Source: Nocardioides lijunqiniae (GTDB lineage Bacteria; Actinomycetota; Actinomycetes; Propionibacteriales; Nocardioidaceae). From it: a DNA stretch of 64,000 nucleotides. Below, piece by piece: positions 45,852 to 54,461 of this stretch; the first letter of the stretch is position 1, and the number at the start of each line of letters is the position of its first letter. Location: NCBI RefSeq assembly GCF_015024225.1, contig NZ_JACJGM010000020.1, positions 50,504 through 114,503 of the forward strand, written 5' to 3'. The translations under genes and the position numbers were made by a program. The notes under the pieces were generated by a model, which did not search any database, was not told the origin of the DNA, and worked only from the letters and a program-made list of their open reading frames with translations.

Positions 45852-46802
45852 CTACGCCCCCGCGACGAGCTCCTCGCGGCGCGCGGCGAGCGCGCGCTCG
45901 TCGGCCTCGGCCGCGTCGATGCGCCGGTCCAGGTCGGCGCGGACCTTCGCGACACGCTCCTGCGCGGACGTCGTACGTCGGCGCGCGTCGGCGATCCGGT
46001 CGCGCACGGCCCAGTCGCTGAAGATGTTGTCGAACCACACGTCGAAGGTGCGGGTCATCCCGTCGACCTCGACGCCGTCCACCTCGGCCACGCCGACGTC
46101 GACGAGCTCGGCCGAGAGGTGGCGCAGCGCGGCGTCGGCCTCGCGCAGCCGCTGCTGCGCCTGGTCCATCCGGTCGTACTTCACCGCGTCGGTGAGCATG
46201 CCGCCGCCCAGGAAGGTGTCGTACGTCGCCCAGTCGCCGGCCCGCGAGAGCAGGTCGGCCGCGGCGGCCAGTCGGTGGGCGGCGCCCTCGGCGGCCGCGG
46301 ACGCCTCGCGCAGCTCGGTCAGGTGCGAGCGCACGAAGCCCAGGCGGTCGGCCAGCCCGGCCAGCTCGGTGCCGGCCTGCGTGTCCGCCTCGCGCAGCAG
46401 CCGCTCCTTCGCCTCGAACGCCTGCTCGCGGCGGGTGTGGACGTCGCCGAGGGCCTGCCGCGCGGCGCGAACAGTCGCCAGCTCCGCCTCGACCTGGGCG
46501 AGGTGGGCGTCGGCCTGCGCGGTGGCGTACTCGGCCGCCTGCTGCTCGGCCTGCTCGGCCTGCAGCTCGGTGTCGCGCGCTCCGCGCAGGGCCGCCCAGA
46601 TGCGGGTGGGGCTGTAGGTCTCGAGCGCGCGCACGTCGGCGGCCTCGGCGAGCGCCGTGGCACGCACCTGCGCGGCCACCCGCGCGGCCTCGGCGACATC
46701 CTCGCGACGGCGCTCCTCGCGGGCATGGAGACGCTCGTGCTCGGCGAGCGCGTTCGTGGCGGCGGCGAGCTCCTCGGTGGCTCGGGCGATGTCAGCGGTC
46801 AC
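45852..46802 (-). CDS. Coiled-coil protein, unknown function
   Basis: The ~316-residue protein is almost entirely helical with long heptad-like runs rich in Ala, Glu, Arg and Leu. It has a central non-coiled segment GDWATYDTFLGGGMLTDAVKYD, and a later FDVWFDNIFSDWAVRDRI, which look conserved in type and recall uncharacterised coiled-coil proteins of Firmicutes and Actinobacteria. No signal peptide or membrane segment is seen. I chose GTG 46802; an ATG at 46904 would overlap the divergent gene start. Function is unknown. Confidence 0.68.
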   Translation of the reverse strand: MTADIARATEELAAATNALAEHERLHAREERRREDVAEAARVAAQVRATALAEAADVRALETYSPTRIWAALRGARDTELQAEQAEQQAAEYATAQADAHLAQVEAELATVRAARQALGDVHTRREQAFEAKERLLREADTQAGTELAGLADRLGFVRSHLTELREASAAAEGAAHRLAAAADLLSRAGDWATYDTFLGGGMLTDAVKYDRMDQAQQRLREADAALRHLSAELVDVGVAEVDGVEVDGMTRTFDVWFDNIFSDWAVRDRIADARRRTTSAQERVAKVRADLDRRIDAAEADERALAARREELVAGA

Positions 46803-46868
46803 CTCGCCGAGTGTTCCAGACAGCGATGCCGGTCCGCTCGGGCGACGCCGAGCGCTCGCGTCCCAAAC

Positions 46869-46882
46869 TGCAACGTGTTCTA
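46869..46882. promoter_or_regulatory. KstR-type operator (TGCAACGTGTTCTA)
   Basis: This fits TnnAACnnGTTnnA exactly. It lies 23 bp upstream of the TIGR03617-type oxidoreductase. Together with the site at 3739 it suggests that a KstR regulon exists in this organism, and it may also affect the divergent coiled-coil gene. Confidence 0.62.
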
Positions 46883-46905
46883 GTCCGCGGCGGTAGGTTC
46901 GTCCC

Positions 46906-47910
46906 ATGCTCCTCGACCTGCAGCTCGACGCCCGCCCCGACCGCGCGGCGGCCCGCGCCCTGGAGCTGGTGGGCGCCGGGGTGGCCGGGCTGTTCACCTT
47001 CGAGGGCCCGCACGACGTGTTCTTCCCGCTCGTCAGCGCCGCCGGGGTCGTCGAGACGGACCTGATGACCAACGTCGCCATCGCGATGCCCCGCAGCCCG
47101 ATGCACCTGGCCCACGCCGCCTACGACCTGCACCTGCTCTCGCGCGGACGCTTCCGACTCGGGCTGGGGTCGCAGATCAAGCCCCACATCGAGAAGCGGT
47201 ACGGCGCCACGTGGAGCCCGCCGGCGGCGCGGATGCGCGAGATCGTGCTGGCGGTCAAGGCGATCCTCGCCTCGTGGCAGGACGGCACGCGGCTCGACTT
47301 CCGCGGCGAGCACACCCAGCACACGCTGATGCCGCCGACGTTCGTGCCCGGCCCGCACCCCTACGGCGTGCCGCCGGTGCTGCTGGGCGCGCTCGGCCCG
47401 GTCATGACGCGGACGGCGGCCGAGGTGGCCGACGGGCTGCTCGTGATGCCGTTCCACAGCCACCGGCACTTCCGCGAGCGCACCCTGCCCGCGGTGGAGG
47501 AGGGGCTGGCCCGCTCCGGTCGGGACCGGTCGTCGTTCTCCGTCTTCCCCCAGGCCATCTGCGCCATGGGCCGCACCCCCGAGGAGCAGGAGAGCGCGGC
47601 CCTGGGGGTGCGCGGTCTCCTGGCCTTCTACGGCTCGACGCCGGCCTACCGCCCGGTCCTCGACGCCGAGGGCTGGGGCGACGTCCAGCCCGAGCTCAAC
47701 GCCCTGTCCAAGGTCGGTGACGTCGCCGCGATGATGGCGCTGGTCGACGACACCATGCTCGAGACCCTCGCGGTGCGCGGGACGCCCGAGGAGTGCGCCG
47801 CCGAGCTGACCCGCCGCTTCGACGACCAGGCCGAGCGCGTCTGCGCCTACTTCCCCGGCTACGAGCCGCCGCTCGACCAGGTCTCCGCCCTGGCCTCGTC
47901 GCTGGCCTGA
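46906..47910 (+). CDS. F420-dependent LLM-class oxidoreductase (TIGR03617 type)
   Basis: The 334-residue TIM-barrel flavin/F420 enzyme begins LLDLQLDARPDRAAARALELVGAGVAGLFTFEG and contains LTNVAIAMPRSPMHLAHAAYDL, RLGLGSQIKPHIEKRYG and PPVLLGALGPVMT, as in the actinobacterial TIGR03617 group. A mycobacterial LLM gene (Rv3520c) is part of the KstR cholesterol regulon, and this gene has a KstR-type site upstream. A role in sterol side-chain or ring catabolism is inferred. Confidence 0.85.
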   Translation: MLLDLQLDARPDRAAARALELVGAGVAGLFTFEGPHDVFFPLVSAAGVVETDLMTNVAIAMPRSPMHLAHAAYDLHLLSRGRFRLGLGSQIKPHIEKRYGATWSPPAARMREIVLAVKAILASWQDGTRLDFRGEHTQHTLMPPTFVPGPHPYGVPPVLLGALGPVMTRTAAEVADGLLVMPFHSHRHFRERTLPAVEEGLARSGRDRSSFSVFPQAICAMGRTPEEQESAALGVRGLLAFYGSTPAYRPVLDAEGWGDVQPELNALSKVGDVAAMMALVDDTMLETLAVRGTPEECAAELTRRFDDQAERVCAYFPGYEPPLDQVSALASSLA

Positions 47911-47940
47911 CCGGGGCCACCGGCCCTGCCGTGGCATGCA

Positions 47941-47980
47941 CGACGGGCCCGGCGGAGGGGGGGAGCCGCCGGGCCCGTCG
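47941..47980. terminator. Terminator hairpin between convergent genes
   Basis: The 15-base arms CGACGGGCCCGGCGG and CCGCCGGGCCCGTCG flank a 10-base G-rich loop. It sits between the F420 oxidoreductase and the metallophosphoesterase, whose 3' ends face each other. Confidence 0.8.
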
Positions 47981-47999
47981 CGGTCATGCGGTCATGCGG

Positions 48000-50138
48000 T
48001 CAGCGGCGCGCCTTGACCTTCGCGGTCGCGCTGCTCACCTTGGCCACCGTGGCGTAGCCGGCCAGGCGGCCGGTGACCTGCACCGAGATCCGCTTGCCCT
48101 TGAGCTTGCCGGTCACGGTGAGGGTGCGGCCGGTGGCGCCGGCGACGGCCTTGCCGTTGGCCATCCAGCGGTAGCTGAACGACGTACCGGCCGTCCAGGC
48201 ACCCGGGGCGGCCGTGAGGCGCTTGCCGACCTTGGGCGTGCCGGTCACCCGCGGGGTGGCCGAGCGCAGCGTGCCGGCCACGACCGGGGAGGTCGCGGGC
48301 GCGGTGACGGAGGCGTCCTCGTAGAGCTCGTGGCTGCCCACGACCTCGACGGTGATGGCCTTGCCGAGCTGCGCGGCGCGCAGGACGACCGAGGAGCCGG
48401 TGCCGCCGAAGGCGACCCCGTCGGCCTTCCAGCGGTACGTCGGCGTCGTGCCGGGCGTCCACTCGCCGGCGACCGTCGCGGTCAGCGTGCTGCCGACCTT
48501 CGGGGTGCCCTTGATGGCGGCCGCCGCCGGGGCGGAGACCACGCGGTGCACGTTGACCTGGTCCTGCACGGAGCCGACGCCGCCCTGGGGGTTCTTGGCG
48601 GCCTTCCAGGTGCCGTCGGTCATCGACAGGGCGTTGGACGCCGTGCCGCACCACTCACCGTCGACGGTGTTGCGCTGGACGGCGGGGTTGGGCGTGCTGC
48701 CGTCGCACTCGCCGCTGCGGATGTTGGCGACGGTGAGGCGCTTGTTCGTCACCGAGACCCGGATGTAGGTGGGGACGTGCTCCTGGTTCTCGACCGAGTT
48801 GGCCCAGTGGCGCACGTGGCCGTCCTTGTCGGTGTCACCCTCGTCGAGCGGGTCGGGACCCATGTCGCCGTTGTTCAGGGTGACGTCCGGCTCGCTCAGG
48901 TCGTAGTACTTCGAGCCCGAGGCGCTGTTGGCGGTCACGTAGAGGACGCCGCCCGGTCCGGCGGTGACGTCCGGCGCGGCGGGCTTCTCGGCCGCGTCGG
49001 CCTTGGCGCCGCGCTTGTTCAGGTAGCTGCGCGAGTAGGAGTGGTCGTGACCCTGCAGGACCACGTCGACGCCGAGGCGCGAGAAGGCCTTGGGGAAGTC
49101 GAGGCGGCGCTTGGCGGCGTCGCCGTCGTCGGCGTGCGCGGCCGGCGAGTACACCGAGTGGTGGTAGACGAGCACGGTCCACTTCGCCTCGGCGCCGTGC
49201 TCCTCGATGACGTCGGTGACGTAGTTGATGTGCGCGGCGTTGCCGGTGCCCGTGGCGCCGCTGCTGACCTGGTAGCTGTTGGAGTTGATGTCGACGAACA
49301 GCACGTCCTTGTACATGTACCAGTAGTTGCCGCCCGAGGTGTTCGACGCCGGGTTGCCGTTGGCGTAGTACTCGCGCGACGCGTCGTGGTTGGGCACGTG
49401 GAAGTGCTGCTCGTAGTTCTTGCGGCCCACGTCGTGGTTGCCGATCGTCGCGGCGAACGGGGTGGAGCGCAGCTGGTCGGGAGCGAGGAAGGCGTCCCAC
49501 TCGGTCTCGTAGCCGGCGTGGTCGACCTGGTCGCCGCCCGAGACGTAGAGCTCGGCGTCGGGGTCCAGCTCGGAGGCCACGTCCAGGGTGTGGCCCCAGC
49601 CCTTGCCGTCCAGGGCGACGTCGCCGGACGAGCCGATCTGCGGGTCACCGAGGAAGAGGAAGTCGAAGTCGCCCTTGGCCGCGCCGGTCTTGAACTCGTA
49701 CGTCTTGGACCAGTGGCTCTCGCTGCCGACCCGGTAGGTGTACTCGGTGTCGGGCTTCAGGTCCTCCAGGACGAGGTAGCCGTGCGCGAGCTCGGGGGTC
49801 GGGCTGGCCTGACCGGCGTCGGCGGGGCTCGTGTTGAGCTCGGCGTCGACGGGGATCGGGACCGCGCTGGCGGGGAACTGGTCGCCGGTCAGGGTGCTGC
49901 TGGGCGCGATCTGAACGCCCTGGGCGCCGTCGGTGCTGGCGGACCAGGAGATGACGCGCTCGGTCTCGTCGGCACCCACGGTGAGGACGATGTCGGTGAT
50001 GTCCGCGGCCGGGGAGTCGGCCTGCGCGGACGGGAGGTTGAGGCCGCCGTAGACCGCGGCGCTCAGGGTCACGGCCGCGACGGCGGCTGCGGCCCGGCGA
50101 CGGCCGCGGGGTGCGGCCGACGTGGTGGAGAGCTTCAT
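48000..50138 (-). CDS. Secreted metallophosphoesterase with Ig-like C-terminal repeats
   Basis: The 712-residue protein has an N-terminal signal peptide (to about residue 40). A fibronectin-like domain typical of purple acid phosphatases follows (about 45-150). The metallophosphoesterase domain has GDPQIG, GGDQVDHAGYE, GNHD, YHHS and GHDH. The C-terminus holds two similar beta-sandwich repeats, each starting GTPKVG and with YRW. It should release phosphate from organic esters outside the cell. ATG 50138 is chosen; the longer open frame to 51530 is antisense noise. A clear PHO box is not seen upstream. Confidence 0.88.
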   Translation of the reverse strand: MKLSTTSAAPRGRRRAAAAVAAVTLSAAVYGGLNLPSAQADSPAADITDIVLTVGADETERVISWSASTDGAQGVQIAPSSTLTGDQFPASAVPIPVDAELNTSPADAGQASPTPELAHGYLVLEDLKPDTEYTYRVGSESHWSKTYEFKTGAAKGDFDFLFLGDPQIGSSGDVALDGKGWGHTLDVASELDPDAELYVSGGDQVDHAGYETEWDAFLAPDQLRSTPFAATIGNHDVGRKNYEQHFHVPNHDASREYYANGNPASNTSGGNYWYMYKDVLFVDINSNSYQVSSGATGTGNAAHINYVTDVIEEHGAEAKWTVLVYHHSVYSPAAHADDGDAAKRRLDFPKAFSRLGVDVVLQGHDHSYSRSYLNKRGAKADAAEKPAAPDVTAGPGGVLYVTANSASGSKYYDLSEPDVTLNNGDMGPDPLDEGDTDKDGHVRHWANSVENQEHVPTYIRVSVTNKRLTVANIRSGECDGSTPNPAVQRNTVDGEWCGTASNALSMTDGTWKAAKNPQGGVGSVQDQVNVHRVVSAPAAAAIKGTPKVGSTLTATVAGEWTPGTTPTYRWKADGVAFGGTGSSVVLRAAQLGKAITVEVVGSHELYEDASVTAPATSPVVAGTLRSATPRVTGTPKVGKRLTAAPGAWTAGTSFSYRWMANGKAVAGATGRTLTVTGKLKGKRISVQVTGRLAGYATVAKVSSATAKVKARR

Positions 50139-50290
50139 CGAAGTGCTTCTTTCTCGACGAGGGAGGCGTGGAACCTGCGGGCAGGGCCGCAGCCCCGCCA
50201 ACCTGTCGGCGTGGGATGTCGCGCGCGTGAACGGAGTCTGTCTCCGGCCCGGCCGCGCGCCGAAGACGCCGCGAGCCGACCGTCGTACGG

Positions 50291-51496
50291 CTAGGCCAGG
50301 ACGCGCTGGACGAACCACACGAGGCCCATCGCGGCGACCCCGGCGGACACGAGGCCCGTCACCCACAGGGCTGTGACGGGTGAGCGACGGCGCAGGAGGA
50401 CCAGCAGGGGGAACGCCACGGCGATCATGGCGAGCTGCACGGCCTCGATGCCGATGTTGAAGACCAGCAGCGACCACAGCAGCGTCCACGACCAGGCCGC
50501 GTCGATGCCGAGGGCACCGGCGAACCCCAGACCGTGGACCAGGCCGAAGCAGAAGACGATGCCCAGCCGGCCCCAGCCCGTGCGGTCGAGGCTCAGGTGG
50601 CTCTGCGACGTGGACGCGATGTCCAGGGCTGCGCCGCGACGACGCCAGATCGTCACGAGGTGCCAGGCGGCGACCACGGCGATCGAGAGGGCGATCACCG
50701 GCTCCACGAGATCGGCGGGGACGTCGACGAGCCCGAGCGCGGCCAGCACGAAGGTGACCGAGTGAGCGAGGGTGAAGCTGGTCGCGGCCAGCACCACCTC
50801 GCGCAGCCGCCGCGAGCCTGCGATCAGCGCGACGAGGAACAGCACGTGGTCGAGGCCGCCGTAGAGGTGCTCCGCCCCGAGCCGGAAGAACTCCCAGAAG
50901 CGCTCGAGGGTCGACTGCTGCGTGGAGAACGTCGGGTCGTCGCTGTCGAGGGCGGCGCTGCCGTCGCGCAGGTCGAGGTCGTAGGTGACGACGGTCTTGG
51001 TGTCCTTGACGTAGCCCTCGTCGTCGGGGAACAGCTCGCTGGTCACCTCGTGGACGTCGGCGGCCGGGCAGTCGTAGTCGAGGACGAGGTGGGCGTAGGG
51101 GACGTCGCGCATCTCGATCTCGTAGTCGCCGTGCACCGTCGGGGTGCAGGCGGCTCCGGCCGCGGTGACCGCGAACCGGTCGGTGACGTAGGCGACGACG
51201 GAGTCGGAGTGCTCGGCCAGGGCCGTGGCCTGGGCGGGCAGGTCGCCGTCCTCCCACGCCGCGGTGCCCTCCTCGAAGAGCGGGTCGTCGTCCTGGTTCT
51301 CGGCGGCCGAGACCACGAGCAGGTCGTACTCGAGGCCCAGGTCGACGCGGACCACCCCGGTCTCCGGCGACGTCACGTCGGCGTAGACGGTCGAGGAGAA
51401 GCCGTGCGCCTGCGCGCCGCCCCACGGCAGCAGGAGGACGAGCGTCGCGAGCACGAGCAGGACGCCGGCAGCGGACCGGCGGAGGGCAGGGGGCAC
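50291..51496 (-). CDS. HupE/UreJ-family membrane protein
   Basis: The 401-residue protein has a signal peptide (residues 1-30), an extracytoplasmic beta-rich domain (about 32-200) and a C-terminal six-to-seven-helix membrane domain of the HupE/UreJ_2 type. Its motif HLYGGLDHVLFLVALI resembles the family HxxxGxDH, and VHGLGFAG is a second conserved site. HupE/UreJ proteins are thought to move nickel or cobalt; members with an extra outer domain are uncharacterised. It starts at GTG 51496, 152 bp upstream of the metallophosphoesterase on the same strand. Confidence 0.83.
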   Translation of the reverse strand: MPPALRRSAAGVLLVLATLVLLLPWGGAQAHGFSSTVYADVTSPETGVVRVDLGLEYDLLVVSAAENQDDDPLFEEGTAAWEDGDLPAQATALAEHSDSVVAYVTDRFAVTAAGAACTPTVHGDYEIEMRDVPYAHLVLDYDCPAADVHEVTSELFPDDEGYVKDTKTVVTYDLDLRDGSAALDSDDPTFSTQQSTLERFWEFFRLGAEHLYGGLDHVLFLVALIAGSRRLREVVLAATSFTLAHSVTFVLAALGLVDVPADLVEPVIALSIAVVAAWHLVTIWRRRGAALDIASTSQSHLSLDRTGWGRLGIVFCFGLVHGLGFAGALGIDAAWSWTLLWSLLVFNIGIEAVQLAMIAVAFPLLVLLRRRSPVTALWVTGLVSAGVAAMGLVWFVQRVLA

Positions 51497-51673
51497 CGAG
51501 GACTCCTTGAGAGGGGCGAGCGCGCGTCACCCTGGCCGGGTCGGGCCAACGGTCGGGGCGCCCTCGGCGAACGCCTGGCGAACAGCCGCTACGTCGGTCG
51601 TCTGCGCGTGGAGGAGGGCCGGACGCCCCTGCAGACTGGGAGCGGCACCACCCCCGCCTACCCCAGGAGAGCC

Positions 51674-52372
51674 GTGCTCCCCCGCACCACGACGACCGTC
51701 GCCGTCGCCCTCGCCGCCCCCTTGCTGGCCCTGCTGCTGACCGGCTGCGGCGCCGACCCCGACCGTGCTGGGGCCGTGCCCACCGGGTCGTCGCCGACCG
51801 GTGCCCCGACGGCGGCCCCCGTCACCGCCGGGCCCGGCTTCGCCCCGGCCACGCCGCCGCCTCCCGCCGGGACGTTCACGCCCAGCCCGGGCTCCTGGGA
51901 CGGCGTCGCTCCCGAGCCGGGCTACCGCGTGGTCCTCCTGACGACCGAGGAGGACGCGGCGACCCGGGTGCTCTCGGACGCCGTCCGCGCGTGGGCGGAG
52001 GAGGTGGACGCCGACCTGAAGGTGATCGAGGCCGACGAGCCGCACGCGTACGTCGACCGCATCCAGGAGTCCGTGGACGAGGCCGCCGACCTGGTGGTGA
52101 CGACGGGCGAGGGGCTCGTGGACGCGCTGGCGCTGGTCACGGCCAGCCACCTGGACCGCCCGTTCCTGCTGGTGGGCGCCGAGCTTGCCGAGCCGACCGC
52201 CAACGTCACGGCCGCCGACTGGACCGGGGCGGCCTTCCGCGGTGAGGGGCTGGGGCGTCCCGCCACCCACGACCCCGCGTCGTTCACGCCCGAGCGCGCC
52301 GCCCGGGCCGTGCGCGCCGGCGTCACGGCAGTGCTGACGGGCCACTCCGGCACCGTGGTCTGGCTCGACTAG
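51674..52372 (+). CDS. BMP-family-like lipoprotein, truncated-type
   Basis: The 232-residue product has a lipoprotein signal ending at LLTGC (Cys about residue 25), then a Pro/Thr/Ala-rich linker. The C-terminal ~145 residues resemble part of a periplasmic-binding BMP fold (VVLLTTEEDAATRVLSDAVRAW, ADLVVTTGEGLVDALALVTASHLDRPFLLVGA). It is shorter than usual BMP proteins (about 330), missing the second lobe. A ribosome site AGGAGA precedes GTG 51674. The ligand is unknown. Confidence 0.68.
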   Translation: MLPRTTTTVAVALAAPLLALLLTGCGADPDRAGAVPTGSSPTGAPTAAPVTAGPGFAPATPPPPAGTFTPSPGSWDGVAPEPGYRVVLLTTEEDAATRVLSDAVRAWAEEVDADLKVIEADEPHAYVDRIQESVDEAADLVVTTGEGLVDALALVTASHLDRPFLLVGAELAEPTANVTAADWTGAAFRGEGLGRPATHDPASFTPERAARAVRAGVTAVLTGHSGTVVWLD

Positions 52373-52450
52373 GCAGGGCCTGCGGGCGCTCTCGCAGCCG
52401 GAGCCGACCCAGGCGACCGATTGCGGCACGGCGACGGGTACGGTCGGGCC

Positions 52451-52948
52451 GTGACTGCCCAGCCCGCGTACGACCAGGTCGCCGCACTGCCGGCGTACTC
52501 CGAGCAGGCCATCCCGGCCGCGTTCGAGGACTTCAACGGCCACCTCAACGTGCGCCACTACCTCGGGATCGCCAGCGAGGGGCTCGACGAGTCCCTGGTG
52601 GAGGTGGGCATCCCGCAGAACTGGCCGCTCGCCGCGGGCCAGGCGGTCTTCTCCGCCGAGCACCACCTCACGTACTTCTCCGAGCTGCGCACCGGCGACC
52701 GGATCTCGGTGCGGGTGCGGCTGGTCGGCCGCTCGCGCCGCGCCGCGCACGTCGTGGTCTACCTGCTCGACGACTCGCACTCGCGCGTCAGCTACGTCAT
52801 GGAGGAGGTGCTGCTCCACATGGACATGGAGACGCGCAAGACCTCCGACTGGCCCGACGACGTCGCCGACCGCATCGACGAGCGTCTCGCCGAGGAGAAG
52901 AAGCTGCCCTGGGTGCCGGCGCTCTCCGGCTCGATGCAGCTGCGCTAG
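52451..52948 (+). CDS. Hotdog-fold acyl-CoA thioesterase family protein
   Basis: The 165-residue protein is of the 4HBT/thioesterase type: AFEDFNGHLNVRHYLGIASEGLDE carries the conserved Asp-x-x-Gly-His-x-Asn motif of 4-hydroxybenzoyl-CoA thioesterases, and HHLTYFSELRTGDRISVRVRLVG follows. It likely hydrolyses a short acyl-CoA. It starts at GTG 52451. Its TAG stop overlaps the TAG stop of the convergent rhomboid gene in a CTAG palindrome. Confidence 0.83.
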   Translation: MTAQPAYDQVAALPAYSEQAIPAAFEDFNGHLNVRHYLGIASEGLDESLVEVGIPQNWPLAAGQAVFSAEHHLTYFSELRTGDRISVRVRLVGRSRRAAHVVVYLLDDSHSRVSYVMEEVLLHMDMETRKTSDWPDDVADRIDERLAEEKKLPWVPALSGSMQLR

Positions 52949-53532
52949 AGCGAGCTCCGCTCCCGGCGCTCGCTGAGCGCGTACGCCGCCAGCGCGCCAC
53001 CGGCTGCCCCGAACAGGTGGCCCTGCCAGGAGATGCCCTCCTGGCCCGGCAGCACGCCGAGCAGCAGACCGCCGTACAGGACGAAGAGCAGGATGCCGAG
53101 CGCGATCTCTCGCACCCGGCCGGTGAAGAAGCCGCGGAGCATCAGGTAGACCAGCCACCCGAAGATCAGCACCGAGGCGCCCAGGTGGGTGGTGCCGGAG
53201 GGGGCGACCAGCCACACGCCGACGCCGCCGACCACCCAGATGACGGCAGTGACCGCGAGCCCCCGGCTGACGCCGGAGACCAGCACCAGGAACAGCAGCA
53301 CCAGCGCGGGGACCGTGTTGGCGGCCAGGTGGCCCCAGCCCGCGTGCAGCACGGGCGCGAACAGGATGCCCAGCAGGCCGTCGCCCTCGCGCGGCTGCAC
53401 GCCGAACTGGTCGAGGCGGTGTCCGACCGCCGCGTCGATGATCTCGAGGGCCCAGAGCAGGACCACGAAGGCGCCGGCGCCGACGGCGGCCTGCGACCAC
53501 GCCGAGCGGGTGTCGGGGCGCGGCGTCCTCAT
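52945..53532 (-). CDS. Rhomboid-family intramembrane serine protease
   Basis: The 195-residue protein has six membrane segments. The catalytic Ser is in THLGASVLIFG (GxS-xxx-FG) and the catalytic His in WQGHLFGAAGG, and AGWGHLAANTVP is the conserved HxxxN of helix 2. It should cut a membrane protein substrate that is not known. It overlaps the F420 oxidoreductase gene upstream by 4 bp (ATGA at 53529-53532), so the two are probably co-translated. Confidence 0.9.
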   Translation of the reverse strand: MRTPRPDTRSAWSQAAVGAGAFVVLLWALEIIDAAVGHRLDQFGVQPREGDGLLGILFAPVLHAGWGHLAANTVPALVLLFLVLVSGVSRGLAVTAVIWVVGGVGVWLVAPSGTTHLGASVLIFGWLVYLMLRGFFTGRVREIALGILLFVLYGGLLLGVLPGQEGISWQGHLFGAAGGALAAYALSERRERSSL

Positions 53533-54425
53533 CGCAGCAGCTCCGCGACGCGCTCGACCTGGGAGACGCCGGAGCCGGTGGGGATCAGGTGCACCTCGTC
53601 GGCGCCGGTGTCCTCGAAGCGCCGCAGCGTGTCGCGCAGCTCGGCGAGGGTGCCCGCGAACCCGGTGGTGGGGGCCATGGCGTCGACGAGGGAGACCGGG
53701 AGCCAGTTCATGTAGTGGCGCAGGTGGCGGTGCACCTGGGCGCGCGCCGACCCGTCGCCGTCGTCCAGGGCGAACCAGAACGACGTGGTCAGGCGGGGCT
53801 CCGGCCGCGCCGCCTCGGCCCAGGCCGCGCGGGCCCGGTCGAAGAGCCCGGAGACGGCGGCCGTGTCGAGGTCGAGCGTCACGCCGGCGAGCCCGTCGGC
53901 CCAGGCCGCGGAGTGGCGGATCGTGCGGGGACCCATGGTGCCGACGAGCAGCTCGGGGCCTCCGGGCTGGGCGGGTGACGGCCCGACCGGGCGGGTGGCG
54001 CCGGTGACGTCCTCGCCGGACCAGACGCGCCGCATCACCGCGACGCGCTCGGCCATGCCGCGCATCGTCTGGGTGGCGGGGTCGGCGCCGGCGGCGCGGT
54101 AGTCCTCCTCGCGGCCGCCCACGCCGAGGCCGACCGTGAGCCGGCCCTCGCACAGCCGGTCACCCGTGGCCAGGGCCTTGGCGAGCCAGACCGGGTCGTG
54201 CAGCTGCGGGACGATGACGGTGGTCGCGACGCGCACCCGCGACGTCCAGGACGCGACGGCGCCGAGCAGCGTGAGGGTCTCGGGGTTGTCGAAGGCCATG
54301 CGCTCGCCGAAGCACAGGGAGGCGAAGGGGCCCTCGTCGATCGCGTGCGCCCAGTCCTCCAGCGTGCGGGCGCCGCGCTCCCACAGGTCGGGCTCCATCA
54401 CCGGCAGCGTCATCCCCACGTGCAT
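53529..54425 (-). CDS. F420-dependent LLM-class oxidoreductase
   Basis: The 298-residue TIM-barrel protein of the luciferase-like family has SLCFGERMAFDNPETLTLLGAVASWTSRVRVATTVIV and GRLTVGLGVGGREEDYRAAG, typical of actinobacterial F420-dependent oxidoreductases. The reaction is unknown. ATG 54425 is the start, and its stop overlaps the rhomboid gene. Confidence 0.87.
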   Translation of the reverse strand: MHVGMTLPVMEPDLWERGARTLEDWAHAIDEGPFASLCFGERMAFDNPETLTLLGAVASWTSRVRVATTVIVPQLHDPVWLAKALATGDRLCEGRLTVGLGVGGREEDYRAAGADPATQTMRGMAERVAVMRRVWSGEDVTGATRPVGPSPAQPGGPELLVGTMGPRTIRHSAAWADGLAGVTLDLDTAAVSGLFDRARAAWAEAARPEPRLTTSFWFALDDGDGSARAQVHRHLRHYMNWLPVSLVDAMAPTTGFAGTLAELRDTLRRFEDTGADEVHLIPTGSGVSQVERVAELLR

Positions 54426-54461
54426 GGCGACACTGTGGCAGAGAGCCGGTGAGCGGCGGGG

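Noticed and set aside
50139..50290. PHO box before the metallophosphoesterase
   Set aside because: Only a single GTTCACGC unit is seen, without a clear second repeat 11 bases away.
50139..51530. Upstream extension of the metallophosphoesterase frame to 51530
   Set aside because: The extension runs opposite in frame to the HupE/UreJ gene and lacks any motif; a signal peptide begins at 50138.
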